Shown here: positions 52,382 through 60,483 of the stretch, in pieces
Layout of the letters: each line of letters opens with the position of its first letter
How positions within the stretch are numbered: position 1 is the stretch's first letter
Notes under the pieces: generated by a model
Told to the model about the DNA's origin: nothing
The model's input: the letters and a program-made list of their open reading frames with translations, nothing else
The model's database searches: none
Origin: Agromyces larvae
Lineage (GTDB): Bacteria > Actinomycetota > Actinomycetes > Actinomycetales > Microbacteriaceae
NCBI RefSeq assembly: GCF_022811705.1
Contig: NZ_CP094528.1
Location: forward strand, 3,100,001-3,164,000
Direction of reading: 5' to 3'
DNA length: 64,000 nucleotides
Translations under genes and position numbers: made by a program

Positions 52382-53590
52382 GTGGACACCGCGGCGCTGA
52401 AGGAGACGTGGGCCCTCGCCGAGACCCTCGGCGATGAGGTCCCGCTCTACTTCTACTCCCACCTGTTCCTCTCGCACCCCGAGGTGCGGAGCATGTTCCC
52501 CGTCTCGATGGCGACCCAGCGCGACCGGCTCGTCGGCGCGCTCGGCCGCATCGTCTCGCGCGTCGACCAGCTCGACGAGGTCACCGGGTTCATCCAGCAG
52601 CTCGGCCGCGACCACCGGCGCTTCGAGGCCGTGGCCGCGCACTACGACGCGGTCGGGGTGTCGCTGCTCGCGACGCTGCAGCACTTCCTCGGCGAACGAT
52701 GGACCCCCGAGCTCGCCGCCGACTGGGCCGCGGCCTACCGCGTCATCGCGACGACCATGGTGCAGGCCGCCGAGGAGTCCGAGCTGACGAGTCCGGCCGC
52801 CTGGTCGGCCGAGGTCATCGGCGTCGACCGCCGCAGCCTCGACATCGGCGTCATCCAAGTGCGGCCCGAGCGCGCGCTGCCGTTCGAACCCGGGCAGTCG
52901 ATCGCGGTCGAGGTGCCCACGCGCGAACGCCTCTGGCGCTACCTCAGCCCCGCCAACGCGCCGCGCACCGACGGCACGATCGAGTTCCACGTGCAACTGG
53001 TGCCCGGCGGGCGGGTGAGCGGCGTGCTGGTGCGTTCACTCGCGGTCGGCGACACCATCCGGCTCGGCGCCGCCGTCGGGCAGGAACTGACCCTCGCCGG
53101 CGACGATCGCGAGCGCGACCTGCTCATGGTGGCCGGCGGCACCGGTCTCGCGCCCCTGCGGGCCCACCTGCAACGCATCGACGAGCAGTGGGAGCGCACC
53201 GGGAAGGCGCCGCGCGTGCACCTGTTCCACGGCACGCGGGTGCCGTGGAACCTGTACGAACACCAGCTGCTGCGCAACCTCACGGTGCGACCGTGGTTCA
53301 GCTACACCCCGGTCGTGTCCGACGACCCGAGCTACCCGGGGCGCCGCGGACTGGTCGGGGACGCCGCCGTCGAAGACGGCCCCTGGAGCGGTTCACTCGG
53401 GCTGGTCTGCGGGTCGGCGAAGATGGTGCGGCATACTGTGTCGCGCCTGCAGACCGCCGGCATCCCCTCGACCGACCTGCGCTACGAGCAGTTCGCCGCA
53501 CTCGACGAAGACAGCCCCTCGCCGCATCACGACACCCAGGAACGGCAGCCCGACGAGGCCGCCGTCGAGAAGATCGGGGACCTCGTATGA
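52382..53590 (+). CDS. Flavohaemoglobin-like NO dioxygenase
   Basis: A 402-residue fusion of a globin domain and an FAD/NAD reductase. The globin part (residues 1-130: LYFYSHLFLSHPEVRSMFP, FIQQLGRDHRRF, and HYDAVGVSLL with the proximal His region) is followed by the ferredoxin-reductase-like half (RYLSPANAP, MVAGGTGLAPLRAHL near 258, GLVCGSAKMVRHTV near 345). It oxidises NO to nitrate with NADH. The GTG start is 4 bases after the truncated globin stop, and its stop overlaps the start of the DivIVA-like gene, so all three are coupled. Confidence 0.92.
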   Translation: MDTAALKETWALAETLGDEVPLYFYSHLFLSHPEVRSMFPVSMATQRDRLVGALGRIVSRVDQLDEVTGFIQQLGRDHRRFEAVAAHYDAVGVSLLATLQHFLGERWTPELAADWAAAYRVIATTMVQAAEESELTSPAAWSAEVIGVDRRSLDIGVIQVRPERALPFEPGQSIAVEVPTRERLWRYLSPANAPRTDGTIEFHVQLVPGGRVSGVLVRSLAVGDTIRLGAAVGQELTLAGDDRERDLLMVAGGTGLAPLRAHLQRIDEQWERTGKAPRVHLFHGTRVPWNLYEHQLLRNLTVRPWFSYTPVVSDDPSYPGRRGLVGDAAVEDGPWSGSLGLVCGSAKMVRHTVSRLQTAGIPSTDLRYEQFAALDEDSPSPHHDTQERQPDEAAVEKIGDLV

Positions 53591-54354
53591 CACCCACACC
53601 CGACGACCTTCCCGACACTCTCTCCGACGCCTCGGCCGGTGAGCACGAGGACGCGCTCGCCGGGGCCGTGCGACGACTGCCCGAGGTCGGCGCGACGCGA
53701 TTCGCCGTCAAGCACATGGGTGCCGGCTACGACCGCGGCGAGGTCGATGCATACGTCGCGCAGGTCGATGAAGCCGTCGAAGCCGTACGTGCGGCGTTCG
53801 ACAGCGGCCGGCAGGAGGTGACGAACCTTCGAGCCGAGAACGCGCGGCTGCGCGCAGCGGCCGGCGGCGACCTCGAACACGAGATCACGAGTGGAGCGGT
53901 CGGGTTGCTCTCGCAGGCGCAGCTCATCGCCGACAAGGCCGTCGCCGACGCCGAGCAGTACGCCCGCGACCTGGTGCTCACGGCGCGCAATCAATACCGC
54001 GAAATCCTCGACCGTGCCGAGAGCAGTGCGACTCCCGCGACCACCGCGGTGGTGCCGGCCGCGCACGGACCGGCGGTTCCCGAGATCGAATACGTGCGGA
54101 CGTATGCCCAGGTGGCGCAGATCCAGCTCCGTTCGGTGCTCGAAGCGCTGACCGAGCAGGTCGACCGTCTCGGTACGCTGCAGCCGCCGGGCGCGGGTTC
54201 GGAGGCGGCACGGCCCGCGTCGTCGCCGGCACCCGCCGACGCACTCACGGACGACACCCCGCTGGGCGAGCCCGACTGGTCGCCGCTGTACGCCGACGCC
54301 CCGGCTCCGCAGGTCCACCGCTCCTCGCTCGTGCCGGCGCCGCGCCGGAAGTGA
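53587..54354 (+). CDS. DivIVA-like coiled-coil protein
   Basis: A 255-residue cytoplasmic protein. The N-terminal DivIVA signature is recognisable (FAVKHMGAGYDRGEVDAYVAQVDEAV, residues about 39-64; hydrophobic/GYD pattern), followed by a coiled coil (about 65-200) and a Pro/Ala/Ser-rich C-terminus. DivIVA-type proteins mark curved membrane and recruit cell-wall or other proteins. Its ATG overlaps the flavohaemoglobin stop (ATGA). A scaffold that localises the globins is possible, but not shown. Confidence 0.8.
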   Translation: MTPTPDDLPDTLSDASAGEHEDALAGAVRRLPEVGATRFAVKHMGAGYDRGEVDAYVAQVDEAVEAVRAAFDSGRQEVTNLRAENARLRAAAGGDLEHEITSGAVGLLSQAQLIADKAVADAEQYARDLVLTARNQYREILDRAESSATPATTAVVPAAHGPAVPEIEYVRTYAQVAQIQLRSVLEALTEQVDRLGTLQPPGAGSEAARPASSPAPADALTDDTPLGEPDWSPLYADAPAPQVHRSSLVPAPRRK

Positions 54355-54384
54355 GCCGCCTGGTGCGGGCTGCCGGCCCATTCC

Positions 54385-54442
54385 AGGCACGGTGTTCAGT
54401 TGGAGGGCCGGTGCGTCGAACCGCGGAGTGAACACGGTGCCT
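54385..54442. repeat. 58-nt hairpin repeat, copy A (isolated)
   Basis: Outer arms AGGCACGGTGTTCAG and GTGAACACGGTGCCT can pair with two mismatches; the interior differs from the other four copies. It lies in the intergenic space between the DivIVA-like and phospholipase genes. Confidence 0.8.
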
Positions 54443-54555
54443 TCGCCGAGGTGCCGCCGCGACGGGTCGGCGGCACCCCGTGGCATCCGTGCCTGCCCTG
54501 ACGCAACCCCGCACCCGCGCTGGTAGACCTGCGCTCAGGGGACAGGGGGTGCGCC

Positions 54556-55692
54556 ATGCCGATCAGCGTGGGCGGGATCGAACTGCACATGGGGCCGTCG
54601 TCGGTCGGCGGACCCGACGACCTGGATGCCGCGATCCGCGGCTTCATCGACCGCGCGAAGCACAGCCTCGCCATCGCCGTGCAGGAGATCGACTCGAAGG
54701 ACATCGCACGCGCGATCATCGCGGCGAAGGCGCGCGGCGTGAACGTCAGGGTCATCCTCGAGGGCGACTACCTCACCGAGACCAAGGCGGTGGACGACCC
54801 GTGGCTCAAGCCCGGCGAGCACGACGTGAACCGCGAGATCGTATCCGCGATGCTGAAGGCCCGGGTGCGCGTGATCACCGACCTGAACCCCGCGATCTTC
54901 CATCAGAAGTTCATCGTCCGCGACGAGGGCGAGCGTGGCGCGGGCGTGCTCACCGGCTCGACGAACTTCACCCTCACCGACACCGGCACGAACGACGCGG
55001 CGCACGGCGGCGGCACCGGCGGGGTCACGGGGCAGAACCTCAACCACGTCGTGATCCTGCGCGGGCAGAAGTCGGCGGCCCAGTACCTGCGTGAGTTCGA
55101 ACGGATGTGGACCGGGACGTTCGGCGCGTTGAGCGAACGCGTGCAGCCGCGGCCGAGCGAGTTCGGGCTGCCGAAGGTGCGGGTGAAGCCGTTGTTCGCC
55201 CCGCGGCACGGGCCCGAGATGGAGATCATGAAGCAGATGCTCAAGTCGACCGAACGCATCGACTTCGCCATGTTCACGTTCTCGCAGTCATCGGGCATCG
55301 ACGACACGATGATCCGGCTGCGGCCGTCGCTCGACGTGCTGCGCGGCGTGCTCGACCGCGACCAGGGCGCCGCGAAGTGGGCGGCGACGACCGGACTCGG
55401 CGCGGCGGGCGTCGAACTGCACGCCAACCGCCGCGGCACCGGCGTGCGCAAACTCCACCACAAGCTCATGGTCATCGACCGGCGGCTGCTCATCCTCGGC
55501 AGCTTCAACTACACCGACCCCGCGAACACGCTGAACGACGAGAACATCCTCGTGATCGGCGACCTCGAAGAGCAGGACCCCGTCGCCGAGGCGCAGCAGC
55601 GCGAACTCGCCGCCTACGCGCTCGCCGAGATCGACCGCATCATCGTCGACCTCTCGGCGCCGGTGCCCGCGCCGATCGTGCCGGTGCCGTAG
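54556..55692 (+). CDS. Phospholipase D-like protein with two HKD motifs
   Basis: A 378-residue protein with two HxKxxxxD catalytic motifs (His116-Lys118-Asp123 in HQKFIVRD followed by GSTNFT, and His301-Lys303-Asp308 in HHKLMVID followed by GSFNYT). The fold acts on phosphodiesters in lipids or nucleic acids. No signal peptide is visible, so cytoplasmic action is likely; a nuclease or phosphatidyltransferase role cannot be separated here. GGGG lies about 8 bases before ATG 54556. It sits between two hairpin repeats of the same family. Confidence 0.85.
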   Translation: MPISVGGIELHMGPSSVGGPDDLDAAIRGFIDRAKHSLAIAVQEIDSKDIARAIIAAKARGVNVRVILEGDYLTETKAVDDPWLKPGEHDVNREIVSAMLKARVRVITDLNPAIFHQKFIVRDEGERGAGVLTGSTNFTLTDTGTNDAAHGGGTGGVTGQNLNHVVILRGQKSAAQYLREFERMWTGTFGALSERVQPRPSEFGLPKVRVKPLFAPRHGPEMEIMKQMLKSTERIDFAMFTFSQSSGIDDTMIRLRPSLDVLRGVLDRDQGAAKWAATTGLGAAGVELHANRRGTGVRKLHHKLMVIDRRLLILGSFNYTDPANTLNDENILVIGDLEEQDPVAEAQQRELAAYALAEIDRIIVDLSAPVPAPIVPVP

Positions 55693-55736
55693 CCCGCCGC
55701 CCGCCGCCGCGCCCCGCCGCCGCCCCGCCGCGCTCC

Positions 55737-56300
55737 AGGCACCGCGTTCAGACGGAGGCAGCGCACGCCGTACCGCGGACTGAACGCGGTGCCTGGAACG
55801 TGCGGCGGCAGCAATGGTAGGTACCGCCGCCGCCCGCTCCCCGCTCCCCGCTCTCGCTCCCGCTCTCGCTCCCGCTCTCGCTCCCGCCCCCATGGCCGCG
55901 GTGCAGGCACGGTGTTCAGACGGAGGCAGCGCACGCGGTGCCGCGGACTGAACAGCGTGCCTGGGACGAGGTGCGGCGGCAGTGGCAGGTGGCGGGTCGG
56001 CGCCGAGCAGCGCCGAGCGGCGCCGAGTCCGCGGCCGCGCAGCGGGGCGTCACCCAGCCCACGCAGCCCGGAGTCCCCGCTCCCCACGGCCGCGGTGCAG
56101 GCACGGTGTTCAGACGGAGGCAGCGCACGCGGTGCCGTGGACTGAACAGCGTGCCTTGGACGAGGTGCGGCGGCAGCAATGGCGGGTACCGGCGCCGCCC
56201 GCGCCCCGCCCGCAGGCCGGCCCGCCCCCATGGCCGCGGTGCAGGCACGGTGTTCAGACGGAGGCAGCGCACGCCGTACCGCGGACTGAACAGCGTGCCT
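55737..56300. repeat. Array of four 58-nt hairpin repeats (copies B-E)
   Basis: Copies at 55737-55794 (B), 55905-55962 (C), 56099-56156 (D) and 56243-56300 (E), all in one orientation. Outer arms in C, D and E are AGGCACGGTGTTCAG and CTGAACAGCGTGCCT (one G-G mismatch); B has AGGCACCGCGTTCAG with a perfect complement. Each copy is followed by a conserved tail such as GACGAGGTGCGGCGGCAG, and C and E are preceded by CATGGCCGCGGTGC. This fills the 654-base gene-free stretch between the phospholipase and PfkB genes. No convincing coding frame. Confidence 0.9.
55834..55890. repeat. Pyrimidine-rich tandem repeat between hairpin copies B and C
   Basis: About four 12-nt units of GCTCTCGCTCCC plus shorter GCTCCCC copies. 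Purely C/T/G on this strand; likely slippage-prone. Confidence 0.8.
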
Positions 56301-56346
56301 GGGACGAGGTGCGGCGGCGGCAGGGGCGACCGTGCGGCGGGCGGCG

Positions 56347-57219
56347 TCAGGCGAGCACGGCGTCGAGGGACGGGTGCAGGTGGCGGGTGGTCAGCACGGA
56401 TGCCGCGTGCTCCGCGCCGGCGCGCAGCGCCGTGTCGAGGTCGCGGCCACCGAGCGTCGCGTCGAGCACGCCCGCCATGAACGCGTCCCCGGCGCCGTTC
56501 GTGTCGACCACGTCGACCGGGACGGCGGCGACGCGGTGCTCGATGCCATCGCGGTCGAGCGCGACCGCCCCCTCGGCGCCGAGCGTGCACACCGCGAGCG
56601 ACGCGCCGCCGTCGATCGCCCGTCGCAGGAACGGCAGCGGGTCGCCCAGCGCGTCAGCGTTCAGGAACACCGCGTCGGCGGCCTCGAGGAACGGCCGCTG
56701 GAACTCTGCCTCGCCGTCGTAGTCGTGCAGGTCGGTCCAGATGGGGCGCCCGGTCGCCCGCGCCGCGGGGATGAGCCGGCGCGCACGCGGCGAGAGGTCG
56801 AGCACGATCACGTCGCTGTCGGCCATCGCGCGCTCGGCCTCGGCTGCGGCCTCGGCGGCGGACGGGCTGGCGGGGTCGTCGGTCGGCGTCGACAGGTACA
56901 GCGACACGCGGGCGCCCTCGCGTGTCATCAGGTTGAGGTGGCGTTCGGTTCGGTCGGATGCCTCGACCAGCAGGTCGATGCCGGATGCCTCGAGCGCCCG
57001 CCGCACACGCAGCCCGTCGTCGTCCGCACCGATGAGCGCGTGCAGCGCGACCGACCGGCCGAGCCCCGCGAGCCCGAGCGCCTTGCCGGCGGATGTGCCG
57101 CCGACGGTCTGCCATTCGTCGAGCGCGAACTGCATGTGCGGCACCGGTTCGGGCAGCCGGTCGAGCACGACGATGCGGTTCCAGGCGGCGGGTCCCACGA
57201 TGCAAACGCTTGCAGTCAT
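56347..57219 (-). CDS. PfkB family carbohydrate kinase
   Basis: A 290-residue ribokinase-fold kinase. Features: GGTSAGKALGLAGLG near residue 40 (sugar-binding side) and DTNGAGDAFMAGVLDA near 236, the PfkB signature with the catalytic Asp. It phosphorylates a sugar or nucleoside; the substrate is not determined by the motifs. The LacI-like palindrome TGCAAACGCTTGCA at 57201-57214 overlaps codons 2-7, so local repression by a sugar regulator is possible. Confidence 0.88.
   Translation of the reverse strand: MTASVCIVGPAAWNRIVVLDRLPEPVPHMQFALDEWQTVGGTSAGKALGLAGLGRSVALHALIGADDDGLRVRRALEASGIDLLVEASDRTERHLNLMTREGARVSLYLSTPTDDPASPSAAEAAAEAERAMADSDVIVLDLSPRARRLIPAARATGRPIWTDLHDYDGEAEFQRPFLEAADAVFLNADALGDPLPFLRRAIDGGASLAVCTLGAEGAVALDRDGIEHRVAAVPVDVVDTNGAGDAFMAGVLDATLGGRDLDTALRAGAEHAASVLTTRHLHPSLDAVLA
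57201..57214. promoter_or_regulatory. LacI-type palindrome within the PfkB gene start
   Basis: TGCAAACGCTTGCA, a LacI/GalR-type operator pattern. It differs from the xylan operator (TGTAAACGTT) in the arms, so a different regulator is expected. Confidence 0.45.
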
Positions 57220-57350
57220 AGCCGAGAGCGTACCGGCGCCCGCCCGCCCCTGACGTCCTCCGATCATCGTCGGGCGGCGGGGCAGGCGAACGTCGACGGG
57301 TGGCGGGGAAGACGGCGGCGGCTGTCAGGGGCGTGGGTCACACTGGACGG

Positions 57351-58268
57351 GTGATCGCCGACCAACGTCTCGACTGGCAGCCGCGGCATCCGACCGATCT
57401 GCATCGCACGGTCGGGAGTCTGCGGCGCGGGCCCGGCGACCCGGCGTTCCACCTCGATCGCGACGGAGCGGTGTGGCGCGCGACCCGCACGCCCGAGGGG
57501 GTCGCCACGGTGCGGCTCATCCAGGCGGGCGGCGGTTCGATCCGCGCCGAGGCGTGGGGTCCGGGCGCCGGCTGGGCGGTCGCGCAGGCGCCCGAACTCG
57601 TCGGCGACGCCGACGACACGAGTGACTTCGATCCGATCCACGACGCGCTGCGCGACGCGCACCGGCGCAACCCGGGCCTGCGCATTCCCCGCACCACGCT
57701 CGTGTTCGAGGCGCTGGTGCCGGCGATCCTCGAACAGAAGGTCATCACGCTGCAGGCGCACGAGTCGTGGCGGCGGCTGCTGCTTCGGTTCGGCGAGGTC
57801 GCGCCCGGGCCGACCGCTCGCCCGTTGCGCGTGCCGCCTCCGCCTTCGACCTGGGCCGTCGTCCCGGTCTGGGAGTGGCATCGCGCGGGCGTCGATCCAC
57901 GGCGGGCGCAGACGATCGCGACGGTTGCGCGGTTCGCCGAGCGCGTCGACGAAGCGGCACGGATGTCACGGGCCGACGCCGTGGCGCGGCTCACGCACTT
58001 CCCGGGAGTGGGGGAATGGACGGCGGCCGAGGTCGCCCAGCGTGCACTCGGCGACGCCGATGCGCTCTCGATCGGCGACTACCACCTGTCGAACCAGGTC
58101 GGCCATGCGCTGGTCGGCCACGACGTGACCGACGACGAGATGCTCGCGCTGCTCGAGCCGTGGCGCGGACACCGGTATCGCGTGGTGCGGCTGCTCGGAG
58201 CATCCGGCCGGCTGCGCCGCCCGCGCCGTGGCGCCAAGCTCCCGTTCGTCGACCACACCTGGCACTGA
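57351..58268 (+). CDS. AlkA-type DNA-3-methyladenine glycosylase
   Basis: A 305-residue base excision repair enzyme of the HhH-GPD superfamily. The helix-hairpin-helix and catalytic region are visible: RLTHFPGVGEWTAAEVAQRALGDADALSIGDYHL, split near residues 214-248, with the catalytic Asp in IGDYHL. The N-terminal half (about 1-110) is the extra AlkA-like domain. GTG 57351 is preferred; a GTG at 57300 would add 17 residues without similarity. It is divergent from PfkB. Confidence 0.88.
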   Translation: MIADQRLDWQPRHPTDLHRTVGSLRRGPGDPAFHLDRDGAVWRATRTPEGVATVRLIQAGGGSIRAEAWGPGAGWAVAQAPELVGDADDTSDFDPIHDALRDAHRRNPGLRIPRTTLVFEALVPAILEQKVITLQAHESWRRLLLRFGEVAPGPTARPLRVPPPPSTWAVVPVWEWHRAGVDPRRAQTIATVARFAERVDEAARMSRADAVARLTHFPGVGEWTAAEVAQRALGDADALSIGDYHLSNQVGHALVGHDVTDDEMLALLEPWRGHRYRVVRLLGASGRLRRPRRGAKLPFVDHTWH

Positions 58269-58297
58269 CGCGCCGCTGCGCCAGTTGCGCGCCGTCC

Positions 58298-58316
58298 GCG
58301 CCAGCCGGGCTGGCGC
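58298..58316. terminator. Hairpin between convergent glycosylase and DUF805 genes
   Basis: Perfect 8-bp stem GCGCCAGC/GCTGGCGC with a 3-nt loop, flanked by further copies of the TGGCGCAGCGGCG motif. Likely serves both directions. Confidence 0.5.
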
Positions 58317-58351
58317 AGCGGCGGTCGATGTGGCGCAGCGGCGCGGAGGCG

Positions 58352-58813
58352 TCAGACGTCGAAGCGAGCGCCGGCCGGGTCGCTGTCCAGCACGAGGAAG
58401 ACGAGCAGGATGATCGACCCGACGAAGGGGATGAGCGACAGGAAGAAGAAGCCGCCCGAGCGGTTCGTGTCGTGCAGGCGACGCCAGGTGATCGCGAGGA
58501 ACGGGACGATCGTGCCGAGGCCGAACAGGCCGAGCACCGCCCACGCGACCCAGAAGAGCGGGCCGAGCGTCGCGACGCCGGTCAGCGGGTCGACCGTGGC
58601 GCCGGAGAAGCCGCCGACCAGGGCGAGCACGTAGAGCACCGTGACGACGATCACGTAGCCGAGGTAGGCCCACCAGAACTCGCTGCGGCTCGCGCGACCG
58701 GTGAACGTCGCGTACTTCGTGAAGAAGCGCTTGATCGCCTCACCGAACGAGGCGCCGTAGAGGGGTGCCGAGAGCGGGGCGGCGGTGGCCGTGGGGGCGG
58801 GGGCGTAGGACAT
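58352..58813 (-). CDS. DUF805 membrane protein
   Basis: A 153-residue protein with four hydrophobic segments and the DUF805 features: FFTKYATFTGRASRSEFWWAYL near residue 30 and WRRLHDTNRSGGFFFL near 110. The family has no fixed function. RBS GGAGGAACC precedes ATG 58813 on the minus strand. Confidence 0.88.
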   Translation of the reverse strand: MSYAPAPTATAAPLSAPLYGASFGEAIKRFFTKYATFTGRASRSEFWWAYLGYVIVVTVLYVLALVGGFSGATVDPLTGVATLGPLFWVAWAVLGLFGLGTIVPFLAITWRRLHDTNRSGGFFFLSLIPFVGSIILLVFLVLDSDPAGARFDV

Positions 58814-59006
58814 GGTTCCTCCAGGGGAAGGGAATCGAGAGGTCGGTGCGCGGGGCCGAGCCGGGCCCGGCCGCGGGGATCATCATGGCGGAGGCCGATG
58901 CCGCGGGGAAGGGGGACGACTCCCCATTTCGTCACGTTGCGCACCGAGTCGCATACGCTGGCTGAGCCATCCGCCCCGATCAGCGCCGAGAGGATCCTCG
59001 CCCCGC

Positions 59007-59978
59007 ATGTCCCGCTTCGACCTGTCGCCCGACGAGCTCCGCGCCTACCGCCCCGAGGTGGCCGAACCATCCGATTTCGACGCGTTCTGGCAGCGCACCC
59101 TCGCCGAGTCGCGCGCGGTCGCGACGGCCCCTCGCGTCGAGCGGGTCGAGTCGCCGCTCAGCCTGGTCGACGTGTACGACATCGCCTTCAGCGGGTTCGC
59201 GGGAGATCCGGTGCGCGGATGGCTCGTGGCGCCGCGCGGCGCGCAGGGGCCGCTGCCGGCGGTGGTCGAGTACGTCGGCTACGGCGGCGGACGCGGGCTG
59301 CCGCATGAGCGACTCGTCTGGGCCGCGGCCGGGTACGTGCACGTCACGATGGACACCCGCGGGCAGGGCAGCGCGTGGGGCAACGGCGGCGGCACGCCCG
59401 ACCCGCACGGCACCGGGCCGTCGTTCCCGGGGTTCCTGACCCGGGGCATCCAGTCGCCCGACGAGTACTACTACCGTCGCGTCTTCACCGACGCGGTGCT
59501 CGCGATCGACGCGGTGCGCTCGCTCGATCTCGTCGATGCCGATCGGGTCAGCGTGGTCGGTGCGAGCCAGGGCGGCGGCATCGCGATCGCGGCCGCCGGA
59601 CTCAGCGAGGGCCTGGTCGCGGCGATGCCGGATGTCCCGTTCCTCTGCCACTTCGAGCGAGCCGTCGGCCTCACCGACCGCGACCCCTATCACGAGATCG
59701 TGCGATTCCTCTCGGTGCATCGGGATGCTGCGGAGCAGGTGTTCTCGACGCTCTCGTACTTCGACGGCGTGAACTTCGCGAAGCGCGCGAGCGCGCCGGC
59801 GCTGTTCTCGGCGGCGCTGATGGACTTCACCTGCCCGCCCTCGACGGTGCACGCCGCACGCAACGCGTGGGCCGGCGAGGCCGACCTCGTCGACTACGCG
59901 TTCAACGACCACGAGGGCGGCCAGGGCGTGCACTGGCAGCGCCAGGCCGCCTGGCTGGCGGAGCGGCTCGCCGGGTAG
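59007..59978 (+). CDS. CE7-family acetyl(xylan) esterase, second copy
   Basis: A 323-residue paralogue of the esterase at 12853-13833, with the same family features: DTRGQGSAWG near residue 115, nucleophile elbow GASQGGG (Ser about residue 188), and HEGGQGVHW at the end. Cytoplasmic. It stands alone without other glycan genes nearby; the LacI-type operator seen in the xylan island is absent upstream. Confidence 0.9.
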   Translation: MSRFDLSPDELRAYRPEVAEPSDFDAFWQRTLAESRAVATAPRVERVESPLSLVDVYDIAFSGFAGDPVRGWLVAPRGAQGPLPAVVEYVGYGGGRGLPHERLVWAAAGYVHVTMDTRGQGSAWGNGGGTPDPHGTGPSFPGFLTRGIQSPDEYYYRRVFTDAVLAIDAVRSLDLVDADRVSVVGASQGGGIAIAAAGLSEGLVAAMPDVPFLCHFERAVGLTDRDPYHEIVRFLSVHRDAAEQVFSTLSYFDGVNFAKRASAPALFSAALMDFTCPPSTVHAARNAWAGEADLVDYAFNDHEGGQGVHWQRQAAWLAERLAG

Positions 59979-59996
59979 GGGTCGGCGGTTCCGCTG

Positions 59997-60033
59997 GTCG
60001 AGCGGGGCGCGCGCCGGCGCGCCTACTCGACCG
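59997..60033. terminator. Hairpin between convergent esterase and HxlR genes
   Basis: Outer arms GGTCGAG/CTCGACC with inner GGGCGCGC/GCGCGCC. It overlaps the 3' end of the HxlR gene and matches the core of the REP-like sequence at 41262-41348. Confidence 0.45.
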
Positions 60034-60388
60034 GCGACGGACGGCGCCGCGCGAGCTCCCACTCGGTGAGCGGCTGCAGCAGTTCCATGAGCCGCAGGCC
60101 GTCGGCGCTCGGCGTGTAGCTGATCGTCACGGGCGTGGTCGGGCGCACGTGCCGTTCGATGAGCCCGCCCGACTCGAGTTCGCGCAGGCGTGCGGCGAGC
60201 ACACGGTCGGAGATGCCGTGCACGGTCTCGCGGTACTCCGAGAACCGCCGGGCGCCGCGCACTCCAGCGAGCAGGATGGCCGCGTTCCACTTGCGGCCGG
60301 CGAACTCGACCGCGTGCGTGAAGCTGCGGCACATCTCGTCGTCGATGTGGCCGAGCTCGCGCAACTGCGCCGAAGGGGAATGCGCCAT
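60023..60388 (-). CDS. HxlR family transcriptional regulator
   Basis: A 121-residue winged-helix regulator (HTH_HxlR). Visible: the region FAGRKWNAAILLAGVRGARRFSEYR near residue 30, ISDRVLAARLRELESGGLIER near 58, and the wing YTPSADGLRLMELLQPL. ATG 60388 has GAGGTG 6 bases upstream. It is divergent from the LLM/FAD fusion with 95 bases between, so it likely senses an electrophile or redox change and controls that gene. Confidence 0.9.
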   Translation of the reverse strand: MAHSPSAQLRELGHIDDEMCRSFTHAVEFAGRKWNAAILLAGVRGARRFSEYRETVHGISDRVLAARLRELESGGLIERHVRPTTPVTISYTPSADGLRLMELLQPLTEWELARRRPSPVE

Positions 60389-60483
60389 CACGACACCTCG
60401 CTTACTTTCGGTTAGCAGCTTACCAGCGGAATGCGGCGGTCGAGGCATCCGACGCATCATGGAAGCGCATAGAACGGAGCACC

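Noticed and set aside
55737..56300. The repeat array as a possible CRISPR
   Set aside because: Repeats are 58 nt hairpins with irregular spacing of 88-136 bases, spacers are themselves related, and no cas gene is near.
60408..60425. TTACTTTCGGTTAGCAG-like sequence before the HxlR gene as an operator
   Set aside because: Symmetry is poor and there is no second copy to compare.
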